Shown here piece after piece: positions 11,172-19,359 of a DNA stretch of 64,000 bases (position 1 is its first letter; the number at the start of each line of letters is the position of its first letter). Position numbers and translations under genes: made by a program. The notes under the pieces were generated by a model that was given only the letters and a program-made list of their open reading frames with translations, had not been told where the DNA came from and searched no databases. The stretch comes from Anaeromyxobacter sp. (GTDB lineage: Bacteria > Myxococcota > Myxococcia > Myxococcales > Anaeromyxobacteraceae): the NCBI GenBank assembly GCA_016718565.1, contig JADKCZ010000003.1, positions 186,001 to 250,000 of the forward strand, in the 5' to 3' direction.

Positions 11172-11200
11172 TTCTAACAGCATTTTCGCGGCGGGGGCAA
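11172..11200 (-). promoter_or_regulatory. Candidate sigma70-type promoter for yajC-secDF
   Basis: On the minus strand, TTGCCC (11200-11195) and TTAGAA (11177-11172) are 17 bp apart in a locally A/T-richer patch, about 35 bp before the yajC start. A hairpin at 11216-11237 (8 bp arms) lies just upstream, after tgt, but has no T run, so tgt read-through is possible. Confidence 0.4.
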
Positions 11201-11255
11201 TGGTTATCTCGGGAGCGCCGGGGGGGCCTCCCCGGCGTGCCGCGCCAGCCCTCGA

Positions 11256-12443
11256 TCACCCGTCGAGGCCCGCCCTCCAGGCGGCGGTCCGCTCGGCCCG
11301 GAAGGCCTCGAAGCGCCCGGCCTCGATGGCGGCCCGGGCGTCCGCCATCAGCGCCAGGTAGTAGTGCACGTTGTGGATGGAGTTGAGCCTGAGGCCGGTC
11401 AGCTCGTCGGCCCGGAACAGGTGGCGCAGGTAGGCCCGGGTGTGGGTGCGGCAGGTGTGGCAGCCGCAGGCCTCGTCGAGGGGGCGCTGGTCCTCGGTGA
11501 AGCGGGCGTTCTTCACGTTGAGCCGCCCTTGGCTGGTGAAGAGCAGGCCGTTGCGGGCGGTGCGGGTGGGCAGGACGCAGTCGAACATGTCGATGCCGGC
11601 GGCGATGCCGGCCAGCAGGTCCTCCGGCGTCCCGACCCCCATCAGGTAGCGGGGCCGGTCGGCCGGCAGGAGCGGGGCGTCGCGCGCCACCCCCTCCCAC
11701 ATGGTGGCCGGCGTCTCGCCCACCGCGTAGCCGCCCAGGGCGTACCCGGGCAGGTCCAGGGCCGCCGCCTCCTCGATGGCCCTGGCCCGCAGGTCCGGGA
11801 AGAGGCCGCCCTGGGCGATGCCGAACAGGGCCGAGGGGGTGAGCCCGGCGTCGGCGCGGCGGCCCGAGCCCACCTGCCAGGCGTGGCGGCAGCGCACCAG
11901 CCAGCGCTGGGTGCGGGCCAGCGACTGCTCGTGGTAGGCGCGGTCGGCCAGCGAGGGCGGGCACTCGTCGAAGGCCATGATCACGTCGGCGCCCAGGGCC
12001 AGCTGGATGTCGGTGGCCCGCTCCGGCGAGAGGAACTGCTTCGAGCCGTCCAGGTGGGAGCGGAAGGTGACCCCCTCCTCGGCGATGGTCACCAGCCCCG
12101 GGCCGGGCCGCGGGGCGCCGCCGCCGGCCTTCTCGGCCCGCTCGCCCAGGCTGAAGACCTGGAAGCCGCCCGAGTCGGTGAGGGTCAGGCCGGTCCAGGC
12201 CATGAAGCGGTGCAGCCCGCCCAGCTTCTCGATGAGCTGGTGCCCGGGCCGGAGGAACAGGTGGTAGGTGTTCCCGAGCACGATGCGCGCGCCCATGGCC
12301 TCCAGGTCGCGCGGCTCCAGCGTCTTGACGCTGGCGGCGGTGCCCACCGGCATGAAGACCGGCGTCTCCACCGTGCCGCGCGCGGAGTGGAGCCGGCCGC
12401 GGCGCGCCGCGCCGTCGGTGGCCAGGAGCTGGTAGCGGATCAC
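11256..12443 (-). CDS. tgt: tRNA-guanine transglycosylase
   Basis: 395 residues. It exchanges guanine-34 for preQ1 in tRNAs with GUN anticodons, a step of queuosine synthesis. Visible features are general-base Asp90 in TLTDSGGFQ, the nucleophile region GIDMFDCVLPTRTARNG (Asp288), and the zinc site Cys326-x-Cys328-x2-Cys331 with His357, at the same spacing as the E. coli enzyme. GTG at 12443 has a GGGGGAA purine tract upstream; the longer open frame lacks homology. It follows queA and the PilZ gene on the same strand. Confidence 0.96.
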   Translation of the reverse strand: MIRYQLLATDGAARRGRLHSARGTVETPVFMPVGTAASVKTLEPRDLEAMGARIVLGNTYHLFLRPGHQLIEKLGGLHRFMAWTGLTLTDSGGFQVFSLGERAEKAGGGAPRPGPGLVTIAEEGVTFRSHLDGSKQFLSPERATDIQLALGADVIMAFDECPPSLADRAYHEQSLARTQRWLVRCRHAWQVGSGRRADAGLTPSALFGIAQGGLFPDLRARAIEEAAALDLPGYALGGYAVGETPATMWEGVARDAPLLPADRPRYLMGVGTPEDLLAGIAAGIDMFDCVLPTRTARNGLLFTSQGRLNVKNARFTEDQRPLDEACGCHTCRTHTRAYLRHLFRADELTGLRLNSIHNVHYYLALMADARAAIEAGRFEAFRAERTAAWRAGLDG

Positions 12444-12514
12444 GCCCGCGGTTTCCCCCGGGGCGACGGCCGCGTCAAGGCCCCGGGCCCAAGGGACCGG
12501 GCCGGGCCGAGCGG

Positions 12515-13156
12515 CTACGCGGCGCGGGCGCCCGACCGGGCCACGTCGGCCACCAGGGCGCGCCAGGCCTTGCCGGCCCGCCCCTCGGCGATGACGCGCA
12601 GGCCCACGCTCCGCTCCACCGGGCCCCCGGGCTGGTTCCAGCAGACCACCACGCGGGCCGACGGGGCGAAGAGCCCCTCGCCCAGCCGGAGCTGCAGCAC
12701 GTCGCCCACCAGCGGGAGCTGGCCGGCCCAGCGGACGGCGCAGCCGCCCTCGGAGAGGTTCAAGGTGGTGGTGTCCTGCACGGTGTCGCCGTGGGTCACC
12801 GGGACGCGCCGCTCCACGGCGTAGCGCGGGAAGCGCTCGCGGAAGCTGACCGGCTCGCCGCGCGCCGCCATGGCCAGGAACCCGGCGGCCGGCTGGCTGG
12901 CCCGGTCGAGGGTCAGCTCCACCCCGGGCGGCAGCGCCGGGCGTCCCACCCGCCTGACCATCGAGACCTTGCCGAAGACGGTGGCGCGGATGGCCTGCCC
13001 GTAGATGCCGACCCGCACCGCCACCTGGTCGCCGACGCGGGACTCCGAGAGCGCGGGCAGGAACAGCACCCCCGTCTCGGGGCGCCACCCGGCGAGGTAC
13101 TGCGGCGGCTCCAGGTTGACGGCCACGCTCTGCACCCGAATGCTCCTTCCGGTCAT
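12515..13156 (-). CDS. PilZ-domain protein
   Basis: 213 residues. The C-terminal half (from about residue 110) carries RYAVERRVPV followed by LNLSEGGCAVRW, matching the RxxxR and D/NxSxxG c-di-GMP-binding motifs of PilZ. The N-terminal half repeats a similar beta-rich pattern and may be a YcgR-N-like or degenerate PilZ module. Such two-part PilZ proteins are common in myxobacteria. The gene sits 7 bp after queA and 71 bp before tgt, so it is probably co-transcribed with the queuosine genes. Its target is unknown. Confidence 0.85.
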   Translation of the reverse strand: MTGRSIRVQSVAVNLEPPQYLAGWRPETGVLFLPALSESRVGDQVAVRVGIYGQAIRATVFGKVSMVRRVGRPALPPGVELTLDRASQPAAGFLAMAARGEPVSFRERFPRYAVERRVPVTHGDTVQDTTTLNLSEGGCAVRWAGQLPLVGDVLQLRLGEGLFAPSARVVVCWNQPGGPVERSVGLRVIAEGRAGKAWRALVADVARSGARAA

Positions 13157-13163
13157 CGGAAGC

Positions 13164-14225
13164 CTACACCATCGGACCCGGGGTCGAAGCGCCCCGGGTG
13201 AGGAGCATCGCGTCCCCGTAGCTGAAGAACCGGTACCGGCACGAGACCGCCTCCGCGTACGCCGCCAGCACCCGTTCGCGGCCTCCGAAGGCGCAGACCA
13301 GCATCAGGAGGGTAGATCTCGGGAGGTGGAAGTTTGTGACCAGGGCATCGACCACGCCAAAGGTGTGCCCCGGACGGATGAACAGGGCCGTCCGGCCGGC
13401 GCCGGCCTGCAACCGGCCGTCGCAGAAGGCCGATTCGAGCGTGCGGACCGCCGTGGTCCCCACCGCCACCACCCGGCCCCCCCGCCCCCGGCACGCCGCC
13501 ACCGCCTCCACCGTCGCGGCGCCCACCTCGAACCGCTCCTCGTGCATCCGGTGCTGCTCCAACGACTCACCGCGCACCGGCAGGAAGGTGCCAGGCCCCA
13601 CGTGCAGGGTCACGGCGGCGCGCGCCACCCCCCGCGCCTCCAGCCTGGCCAGCACCTCGGGGGTGAAGTGCAGGCCGGCGGTGGGCGCGGCGGCGCTGCC
13701 GGGGCGGCGGGCGAACACGGTCTGGTAGCGCTCGGCGTCGTCGGCCGTGGGGGCCCGGCGGATGTAGGGCGGCAGCGGCAGGCGGCCGGCCACCGCCAGG
13801 GCCGCCTCCAGCGCCGGCCCCTCCCGGTCGAGCAGGAGCGCGTAGAACCCCTCCCCCTCCACCCGCTCCACCACCGCCAGGAGCTCGCCGAAGCGCAGCC
13901 GGGCCCCTTCGCGGATGGGCTTGGCCGCCTGGCCCATGGCCCGCCAGCGGCGGGGCAGGTCGCCGCCCACCGGATCGACCAGCAGCATCTCCACCTTCCC
14001 GCCGGTCCCCTCCTTCACGCCCACCAGGCGCGCCGGGATGACCCGCGTGTCGTTGAAGACCACCAGGTCGCCGGGCTGGAGCAGGTCGGGCAGGTCGGCG
14101 AAGGCGCGGTGGTCCGTAGGTCCGGTCCCGGCCAGGCAGAGCAGCCGCGAGGCGTCGCGCGGCGACACCGGCGCCTGGGCGATCAGCTCCTCGGGGAGCG
14201 GGTAGTCGAAGTCGGAGACCTCCAT
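13164..14225 (-). CDS. queA: S-adenosylmethionine:tRNA ribosyltransferase-isomerase
   Basis: 353 residues. It transfers and isomerises the ribosyl group of SAM onto preQ1-tRNA to give epoxyqueuosine, directly after Tgt in the pathway. The start MEVSDFDYPLPEELIAQ is the standard QueA N-terminus. Other family blocks are DLVVFNDTRVIPARL, PTAGLHFT, VTLHVGPGTFLPV and TNFHLPRSTLLMLVCAFGG. ATG at 14225 gives the family length; the open frame upstream is not homologous. Confidence 0.96.
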   Translation of the reverse strand: MEVSDFDYPLPEELIAQAPVSPRDASRLLCLAGTGPTDHRAFADLPDLLQPGDLVVFNDTRVIPARLVGVKEGTGGKVEMLLVDPVGGDLPRRWRAMGQAAKPIREGARLRFGELLAVVERVEGEGFYALLLDREGPALEAALAVAGRLPLPPYIRRAPTADDAERYQTVFARRPGSAAAPTAGLHFTPEVLARLEARGVARAAVTLHVGPGTFLPVRGESLEQHRMHEERFEVGAATVEAVAACRGRGGRVVAVGTTAVRTLESAFCDGRLQAGAGRTALFIRPGHTFGVVDALVTNFHLPRSTLLMLVCAFGGRERVLAAYAEAVSCRYRFFSYGDAMLLTRGASTPGPMV

Positions 14226-14313
14226 CCGGCGGCCATCTACCACGCCCGACGGACCCGTGCCCGGGGGCCGGCCTCCCGGCCGGGGCCTGGCCCTCCGGGT
14301 GGCCTCGCGCCGC

Positions 14314-16743
14314 TCACCCCGGACCGACCGCCCGGGTCGCCGGCAGCCCGGCCCTGAGCGCCCGCGCCTCGTCGAGCAGCGGCGCGCCGGGCTCGGCCCC
14401 CGCAGAGGCCCAGAGCAGCCGGTCGAGCGCGGCGCCGGCCCGCTCCGGCTCCCCCAGCGCCGCCTGGCTGCGCCCCAGCAGGAGCTGCGCACGCGGCCAG
14501 GCCCAGCTGCGCCACATCTGGCGCCAGACGTAGCAGCCCTGGAAGCGCTCCAGCGCCTCCACGGCCTCCTCGTGGCGCCCCGCCCGGGCGCACAGCTCGC
14601 CGAGCAGGTAGAGCGGCGCGACCCGCCAGGTGAGGACCGGCGCGCGCTGGCAGGCCGACCGGAGGCCCTCCAGCGCCTCCTCCGGCCGGCCCTCGTGCCA
14701 GGCCACCAGCGCCCGGCAGGTGGTGGCGTGCACGCCGCCGGGCGGCAGGCCGGCGCCCAGCGCCGCAGCCCCCGGGAGGTCGCCCAGCCAGGCCAGCGAG
14801 CAGGCGTGCTCGGCGGCGGCGCGCGGCTCCAGGTCGGCCAGCACCGCCACCGCGGCGCGCACGCCCGGGAGGTCGTCGTCGCCCATGAGGTAGTCGGCGC
14901 GCACCGCGTGGTAGTTCCAGTCGCCGCGCACCGCCGGGACCTCCCGCGCCAGCTCGTCGAGCAGCGCCAGCCCGGCGCGGCGCCGCCCCTGGTAGGCCTG
15001 CAGCGCCGCCAGGCCGTAGTAGCCCATGCGCCGGACCGGGCTCTGCGGCGAGGCCAGGGGACGCACCGCCTGCTCGGCGGCGGCGAACTGCCCGGAGAAG
15101 AAGAGCGCCGCCAGCTGGTCCTCGCGTCCGGCCACGCCCCCGCCCACGGCCACGGCCCGCTCGCCGGCCGCGTGGGCCGCCGCCAGGTCCCCCAGCCAGC
15201 CGTAGGCCAGCGAGAGGCCGTGCAGCGCCCCCGGCCCGGGCGCCTGCTCCAGCCGGCGCACCCAGGCCGCCAGCGCGTCGCGCCGCCCCAGCGCCCCCAG
15301 GGCGTCGGCCAGGTGGCCGGCGGCCCAGCCGAACTCCGGGTCGAGCGCCACCACCTGCTCGAACCACGGCAGCGCCGCCGCCGGCTCGTCGCGGTGGCGC
15401 AGCAGGTCGCCGGCCTGGTACCAGGCGCGCACCTCGTCGGGCCAGGACGCCACCACCCGGCCGTAGAGCTCCAGCGCCTCGTGGTCCAGCCCCGCCACCT
15501 GCGCCGCCAGGGCCTGGATGAGCAGCTGGTCGCGCGGGGAGGCCTCGCCGGCGTGGCGGAGGGCGGCCTGCACCGCCGCCTCCTGGTCGCGCCGGGAGCC
15601 GCCGAACCAGCGCAGCCAGGCCGCCAGCTCGTACTGCGCCATCGCCAGGCCGGGGTCGAGGGCCACGGCCCGGCGCAGCAGCGCGCCGCAGTCCTGGCCC
15701 AGCGCCGGGTGGCGGGCGCACTGCTCGCCCAGCACGTACTGGCGGAAGGCCTCCAGCCGGCTGGCCCCGGCGGGCTGGCGGCCGTCCGCCGCGACGGCCG
15801 CGCCGCCCTGGCCGCGGCCGCCCTCCGCCCCGTCCGGCGGGGCCGCGGGCCCGGGCGCGGCGCGGCCGGCGTCCCAGTCGCGCTCCAGCGCCAGCAGCGC
15901 CTCCAGCACCTCGCCGGCGCTGGCCGGGCGCCGGGACGGGTTCGGGTCGGCGGCGCGGGCCACCAGCGCCTGCAGGCCCGGGGGGGCGCCCGGCGCCGAG
16001 AGGGGCCCCGGCGGCGCGCCCGCCGGGCCCGGCCGGTCGCCGCTCACCATCTCGTGCAGCAGCACCCCCAGCGCGTAGACGTCGGTGCGCACGTCCTCCG
16101 GCCGGCCATCCACCTGCTCGGGCGCCATGTAGCCCGGCGTGCCCCCGCTGGCGGGCCCCAGGGTGCCGCAGGCGTGGGCCAGCCCGAAGTCGAGCACCTT
16201 GGCCGGCCCGCCCTCGACCAGGAAGACGTTGCCCGGCTTCAGGTCGCGGTGCAGCACCCCGGCCCCGTGGGCGTGGACCAGCGCGCGGGCCACCTGCACC
16301 GCCACGGCCACCGCCTGGCGGACCGGCAGGCGCCCCCGCCCCAGCCGCTCGGCCACCGACTCGCCGCGCAGCAGCTCCATCACCAGCCAGGGACCGGCCG
16401 GGCCCCCACCCGCGTCGTGCACGGTGACGATGTTGGGGTGCTGCAGCTGGGCGGCCGCCTCGGCCTCGCGGTGCAGCAGGGCGGCCCGGCCCGGGTCGGC
16501 GGCGTCGCCGGCGCGGCCCGGCCGGAGGAGCTTCAGGGCCACCTGGCGGCGCAGCTCTGGGTCGTGCGCCTCGAACACCTGCCCGAACCCGCCGCGCCCC
16601 AGCTCGCGCACCAGCCGGAACCGCCCCACCGCGGCGCCCGGGCGCGGCGAGGGCCCGCCCGGCTCCAGGGCTGGTCCGCGCGCCAGCTCCGCCAGCAGCG
16701 CCGAGAGGGCCCCCGGGGCCGGGCGCGGGCCGGCCCCGGTCAC
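14314..16743 (-). CDS. Serine/threonine protein kinase with TPR-like C-terminus
   Basis: 809 residues. The kinase domain covers about 40-300: glycine loop GRGGFGQVFEAH (49-60), ATP lysine Lys71, catalytic HRDLKPGN (165-172), DFG at 185-187 and GTPGYMAPE (201-209), so all catalytic residues are present. The C-terminal 450 residues are Ala/Leu/Arg-rich helical repeats of TPR/SEL1 type (for example YELAAWLRWFGGSRRDQEAA). I see no membrane helix, so it is probably cytoplasmic. Its GTG start overlaps the stop of the sigma factor gene in the string GTGA, which implies translational coupling and a shared function. Confidence 0.92.
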   Translation of the reverse strand: MTGAGPRPAPGALSALLAELARGPALEPGGPSPRPGAAVGRFRLVRELGRGGFGQVFEAHDPELRRQVALKLLRPGRAGDAADPGRAALLHREAEAAAQLQHPNIVTVHDAGGGPAGPWLVMELLRGESVAERLGRGRLPVRQAVAVAVQVARALVHAHGAGVLHRDLKPGNVFLVEGGPAKVLDFGLAHACGTLGPASGGTPGYMAPEQVDGRPEDVRTDVYALGVLLHEMVSGDRPGPAGAPPGPLSAPGAPPGLQALVARAADPNPSRRPASAGEVLEALLALERDWDAGRAAPGPAAPPDGAEGGRGQGGAAVAADGRQPAGASRLEAFRQYVLGEQCARHPALGQDCGALLRRAVALDPGLAMAQYELAAWLRWFGGSRRDQEAAVQAALRHAGEASPRDQLLIQALAAQVAGLDHEALELYGRVVASWPDEVRAWYQAGDLLRHRDEPAAALPWFEQVVALDPEFGWAAGHLADALGALGRRDALAAWVRRLEQAPGPGALHGLSLAYGWLGDLAAAHAAGERAVAVGGGVAGREDQLAALFFSGQFAAAEQAVRPLASPQSPVRRMGYYGLAALQAYQGRRRAGLALLDELAREVPAVRGDWNYHAVRADYLMGDDDLPGVRAAVAVLADLEPRAAAEHACSLAWLGDLPGAAALGAGLPPGGVHATTCRALVAWHEGRPEEALEGLRSACQRAPVLTWRVAPLYLLGELCARAGRHEEAVEALERFQGCYVWRQMWRSWAWPRAQLLLGRSQAALGEPERAGAALDRLLWASAGAEPGAPLLDEARALRAGLPATRAVGPG

Positions 16744-17303
16744 TCCAGGAGCCCCTGCTCCCGCGCCAGGCGGCCCAGCCGGCCCTTGAGCCGCTCGAAC
16801 CGCTTGCGCAGGGTGGCGGCCTCCACCGGCGCGCCCTCGGCGGAGAGCACCGCCGCCACCTCGTCCCACTCCAGCTCCCGGTCGACGCGCAGCACCAGCA
16901 GCGTCCGCTCCTCCGGGTCGAGCGCCTGGCGCAGCTGGCGGAGGGCGTCGCGCCGGCCCCCCGGCAGCAGGCTGGCGCCGGCGATGGTGGCGGCCAGGCG
17001 GGAGGCGGCGCTGCTGGGCAGCCGCTCGCCGCGCCGCCGGAAGGGATCGCGCCGGAAGCGCGCGCTGGCGTGCCAGGCGAGGCGGAAGGCCCAGGCGCGC
17101 AGCGAGCACTCGCCCCGGAAGCCGGGCAGGCCGCGCCACAGGTCCTCGGCGAAGGTGGAGAAGACGTCGCGCGCGTCGTCCTCGTCGTGCAGGCTGCCCA
17201 GGTACCCGAGCACCGCGGGGCCGAGCCCCGTCAGCGCGGCGGTGGCTGCCTCCCCCACCTGGCCTCGCTCGAGGAGCGACGCCACCTGATCGTCGAGTGC
17301 CAT
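16740..17303 (-). CDS. ECF-type sigma-70 family RNA polymerase sigma factor
   Basis: 187 residues from ATG at 17303. Region 2 is seen in DEDDARDVFSTFAEDLW followed by LRAWAFRLAWHAS; region 4 in LDPEERTLLVLRVDRELEWDEVAAVL, with the recognition helix ATLRKRFERLKGRL. No anti-sigma gene is adjacent; instead a Ser/Thr kinase gene overlaps by 4 bp. This is the arrangement of kinase-linked ECF groups. The acidic DEDDARD patch used for core binding is kept, unlike in sigma factors that need a phosphate to replace it. An earlier ATG (17342) lies inside the putative promoter and is less likely. Confidence 0.88.
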   Translation of the reverse strand: MALDDQVASLLERGQVGEAATAALTGLGPAVLGYLGSLHDEDDARDVFSTFAEDLWRGLPGFRGECSLRAWAFRLAWHASARFRRDPFRRRGERLPSSAASRLAATIAGASLLPGGRRDALRQLRQALDPEERTLLVLRVDRELEWDEVAAVLSAEGAPVEAATLRKRFERLKGRLGRLAREQGLLE

Positions 17304-17311
17304 GCCGCGGA

Positions 17312-17340
17312 AGCATATTGGATGCGCCCGGAGCGGTTCC
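17312..17340 (-). promoter_or_regulatory. Candidate ECF-type promoter of the sigma/kinase pair
   Basis: On the minus strand GGAACC (17340-17335) and TATGCT (17317-17312) are 17 bp apart, eight bases before the ATG at 17303. GGAAC is the usual -35 core of ECF-dependent promoters, so the sigma factor may activate its own gene; TATGCT could equally be a housekeeping -10. The message would have almost no leader. Confidence 0.35.
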
Positions 17341-17448
17341 ACCCCGCGGCCGCGCCGGCGCGGGCGGCTCCCCCGCTCGGGCGAGACCCGGCGCGCTGGC
17401 CCGCGGCCGCCGGCGCCACCGGGCCGCGCGCCGGCCGTGCGTGACGCC

Positions 17449-18561
17449 TCAGTACAGCTTCACCACCCGCGCGCCCGGGTAGTAGTGGGCCAGGATCTCC
17501 AGGTAGTCCTTCCCCTGGCGGGCCAGCCCGGCCGCGCCCCACTGGCAGAGCCCGGCGCCGTGCCCCTGGCCGCGCCCCTCGAAGGTGAAGCCGCCGCGCC
17601 GCGCCGACACCTCGAAGGCCAGCGAGGCCAGCGCGCCGTAGCCCAGCCGCTGCCGCAGATCGGCGGCCGCCAGGGTCACGGTGCGCCCGCCGGCCGCCAG
17701 CTCGACCCGGGCGGCCCGCCCCGAGGGGCTGCGCTCCAGCACCCGGACCGCGCTCACCGGGCTCGCCAGCCCGACCGCCCGCGCCAGCTCGGCGCCGCTG
17801 CGGGTGAGCTTCCAGCGGGCCCCGGGCGCCCCGTTGCACCGGCCGCACGGCACCGACGCCAGGTAGGGCAGGTCGCGGCCCAGGGCGGCCAGGCCGCCCT
17901 CGGTGGCGCCGCCGCAGGCCGCGTGGAAGAAGGCCTCCACCGGCTCGTTGCCCGACACCAGCACCTCGCCGCGGGTGGCGTCGGCGGCGGCCCGGGCCAC
18001 CGGGTTGGGGGCCGCGCCGGCGTAGACCTGCGAGAGCACGCCGGCGCCCAGGTGCCAGCCGCGGCCGGCCGCCTCGGCCTCGATCTTGCGGATCAGGGCG
18101 TAGCTGCGGGCGGCCACCGCCTGCGCCTTCTGCGCCTCCGGCGGGAAGCTGCGCGGCAGCTCGCCGGAGAGCACCCCGGCCACGTAGTCGTCGAGCGGCA
18201 GCTCCTCGATGACGGTGAGGCCGGCGGCGCCCAGCTCCACCTGCACCAGGCGGTGCAGGGTGCGGGCGCCCATGCGGATGGGGCCGGTGGCCTCCACCAC
18301 CACCGCGGCGGGCAGGTCGTCGCCGTCGGCGGTGAGCACCCCGTCGTCCACCTCCAGCTCCAGCCTGCGACCCACGGCGCGGCCAGGCCCCTCGGCCTCG
18401 GGCGCCCGCAGCGAGAGCCCGTCGCCGGCCAGCGTCACGGTCCGGAGCCGCTCGGCCACCACCACCCGGATCAGCTCCTCGGCGCGGGCCGCGGCCGGGG
18501 CGGCCAGCGCGGCGGCGACGAGCGCGGCCAGCAGCGCGCGGGCGGGGTGGTGGGGGGGCAC
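17449..18561 (-). CDS. SpoIID/LytB-domain protein
   Basis: 370 residues with a signal peptide (ARALLAALVAAALAAPAAARA). The SpoIID/LytB domain carries PLDDYVAGVLSGELPRSFPPEAQKAQ...; the Glu in SGELP aligns with the catalytic Glu of SpoIID lytic transglycosylase, and AVAARSYAL and QGHGAGLCQWGA are further family blocks. Paired Cys residues (HAACGG, VPCGRCNG) suggest a disulphide or metal site. The likely role is cleavage of denuded peptidoglycan strands in the periplasm. The start is GTG. It lies 145 bp before the sigma factor gene on the same strand, without an obvious link. Confidence 0.88.
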   Translation of the reverse strand: MPPHHPARALLAALVAAALAAPAAARAEELIRVVVAERLRTVTLAGDGLSLRAPEAEGPGRAVGRRLELEVDDGVLTADGDDLPAAVVVEATGPIRMGARTLHRLVQVELGAAGLTVIEELPLDDYVAGVLSGELPRSFPPEAQKAQAVAARSYALIRKIEAEAAGRGWHLGAGVLSQVYAGAAPNPVARAAADATRGEVLVSGNEPVEAFFHAACGGATEGGLAALGRDLPYLASVPCGRCNGAPGARWKLTRSGAELARAVGLASPVSAVRVLERSPSGRAARVELAAGGRTVTLAAADLRQRLGYGALASLAFEVSARRGGFTFEGRGQGHGAGLCQWGAAGLARQGKDYLEILAHYYPGARVVKLY

Positions 18562-18726
18562 CGCCCGATGCTAGGGACGGTCCGGCGGGCCGTCCAGTCG
18601 GCGGCGCGCCGGCCGGCGGCCGCGCCGGCGCCGCAGCCGGAGCGCCGCAGCCGGGGCGCCCGGCCTGGGCCCGGCGCGCCGGCCCCGCGGGTGGCGCGCG
18701 CTCCCGCCCGCGGGGTACAAGGGCGC

Positions 18727-19359
18727 GTGCACCTGCTCCAGTGGCTCATCGACCTCATCCGGAACCCGGGAGCGCTCATCACCTGGGGCGGCTACCCGGG
18801 GCTGGCCCTCATCGTCTTCCTCGAGACCGGGGCGCTGATCTTCTTCCTGCCGGGCGACTCGCTGCTGGTGATGGCCGGCTTCTACGCCGCCAAGGGCGAC
18901 CTCGACATCCTCTGGCTCAACGCCCTGCTCATCCCCATGGCCGTGCTGGGCGACGCCACCTCCTACTGGATCGGGCGGCGCGCCGGGCCACACCTCTTCA
19001 ACCGGCCCCGCTCCCGCTTCTTCAACCCCGACCACGTCCGCGCGGCGCACGAGTTCTACGAGCGGCACGGCGGCAAGGCCATCATCCTGGCCCGCTTCAT
19101 GCCCCTGGTGCGCACCTTCGTGCCGGTGGTGGCCGGCGTCGCCGGCATGACCTACAAGCGCTTCGCCACCTTCAACGTGGTGGGCGGCGCCGCCTGGGTC
19201 GGCTCCATGACGCTCATCGGCTACGTGCTCGGCACCCGCTTCCCGCTGCTGGTGCAGCACATCGAGAAGGTGATCGTGGTGGTGATCGTCATCTCGTTCC
19301 TGCCGGGCCTCTACGAGTGGTGGCAGGCCCGCCGGCGCGCCGCCGCGGCCAGGGGCTAG
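18727..19359 (+). CDS. DedA family membrane protein
   Basis: 210 residues, a polytopic protein of the DedA/SNARE-associated family, whose members flip undecaprenyl phosphate or phospholipids. Visible blocks are FLETGALIFFLPGDSLLVMAG with the conserved acidic residue and Pro-Gly, GDATSYWIGRRAG, and ARFMPLVRTFVPVVAGVAGM, which carries the essential Arg residues. GTG at 18727 has no clear ribosome-binding site; TACAAG at 18716-18721 could be a -10 element of a leaderless message. Its stop overlaps the stop of the converging aminomutase gene through the string CTAG. Confidence 0.9.
   Translation: MHLLQWLIDLIRNPGALITWGGYPGLALIVFLETGALIFFLPGDSLLVMAGFYAAKGDLDILWLNALLIPMAVLGDATSYWIGRRAGPHLFNRPRSRFFNPDHVRAAHEFYERHGGKAIILARFMPLVRTFVPVVAGVAGMTYKRFATFNVVGGAAWVGSMTLIGYVLGTRFPLLVQHIEKVIVVVIVISFLPGLYEWWQARRRAAAARG

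Noticed and set aside
11216..11237. Terminator between tgt and yajC
   Set aside because: The 8 bp stem has no T run on the relevant strand, so I did not list it as a terminator.
16740..17316. Extension of the kinase to a 1000-residue protein
   Set aside because: The extra N-terminal residues are the sigma factor gene read out of frame; the GTG in the GTGA overlap gives a normal kinase start.
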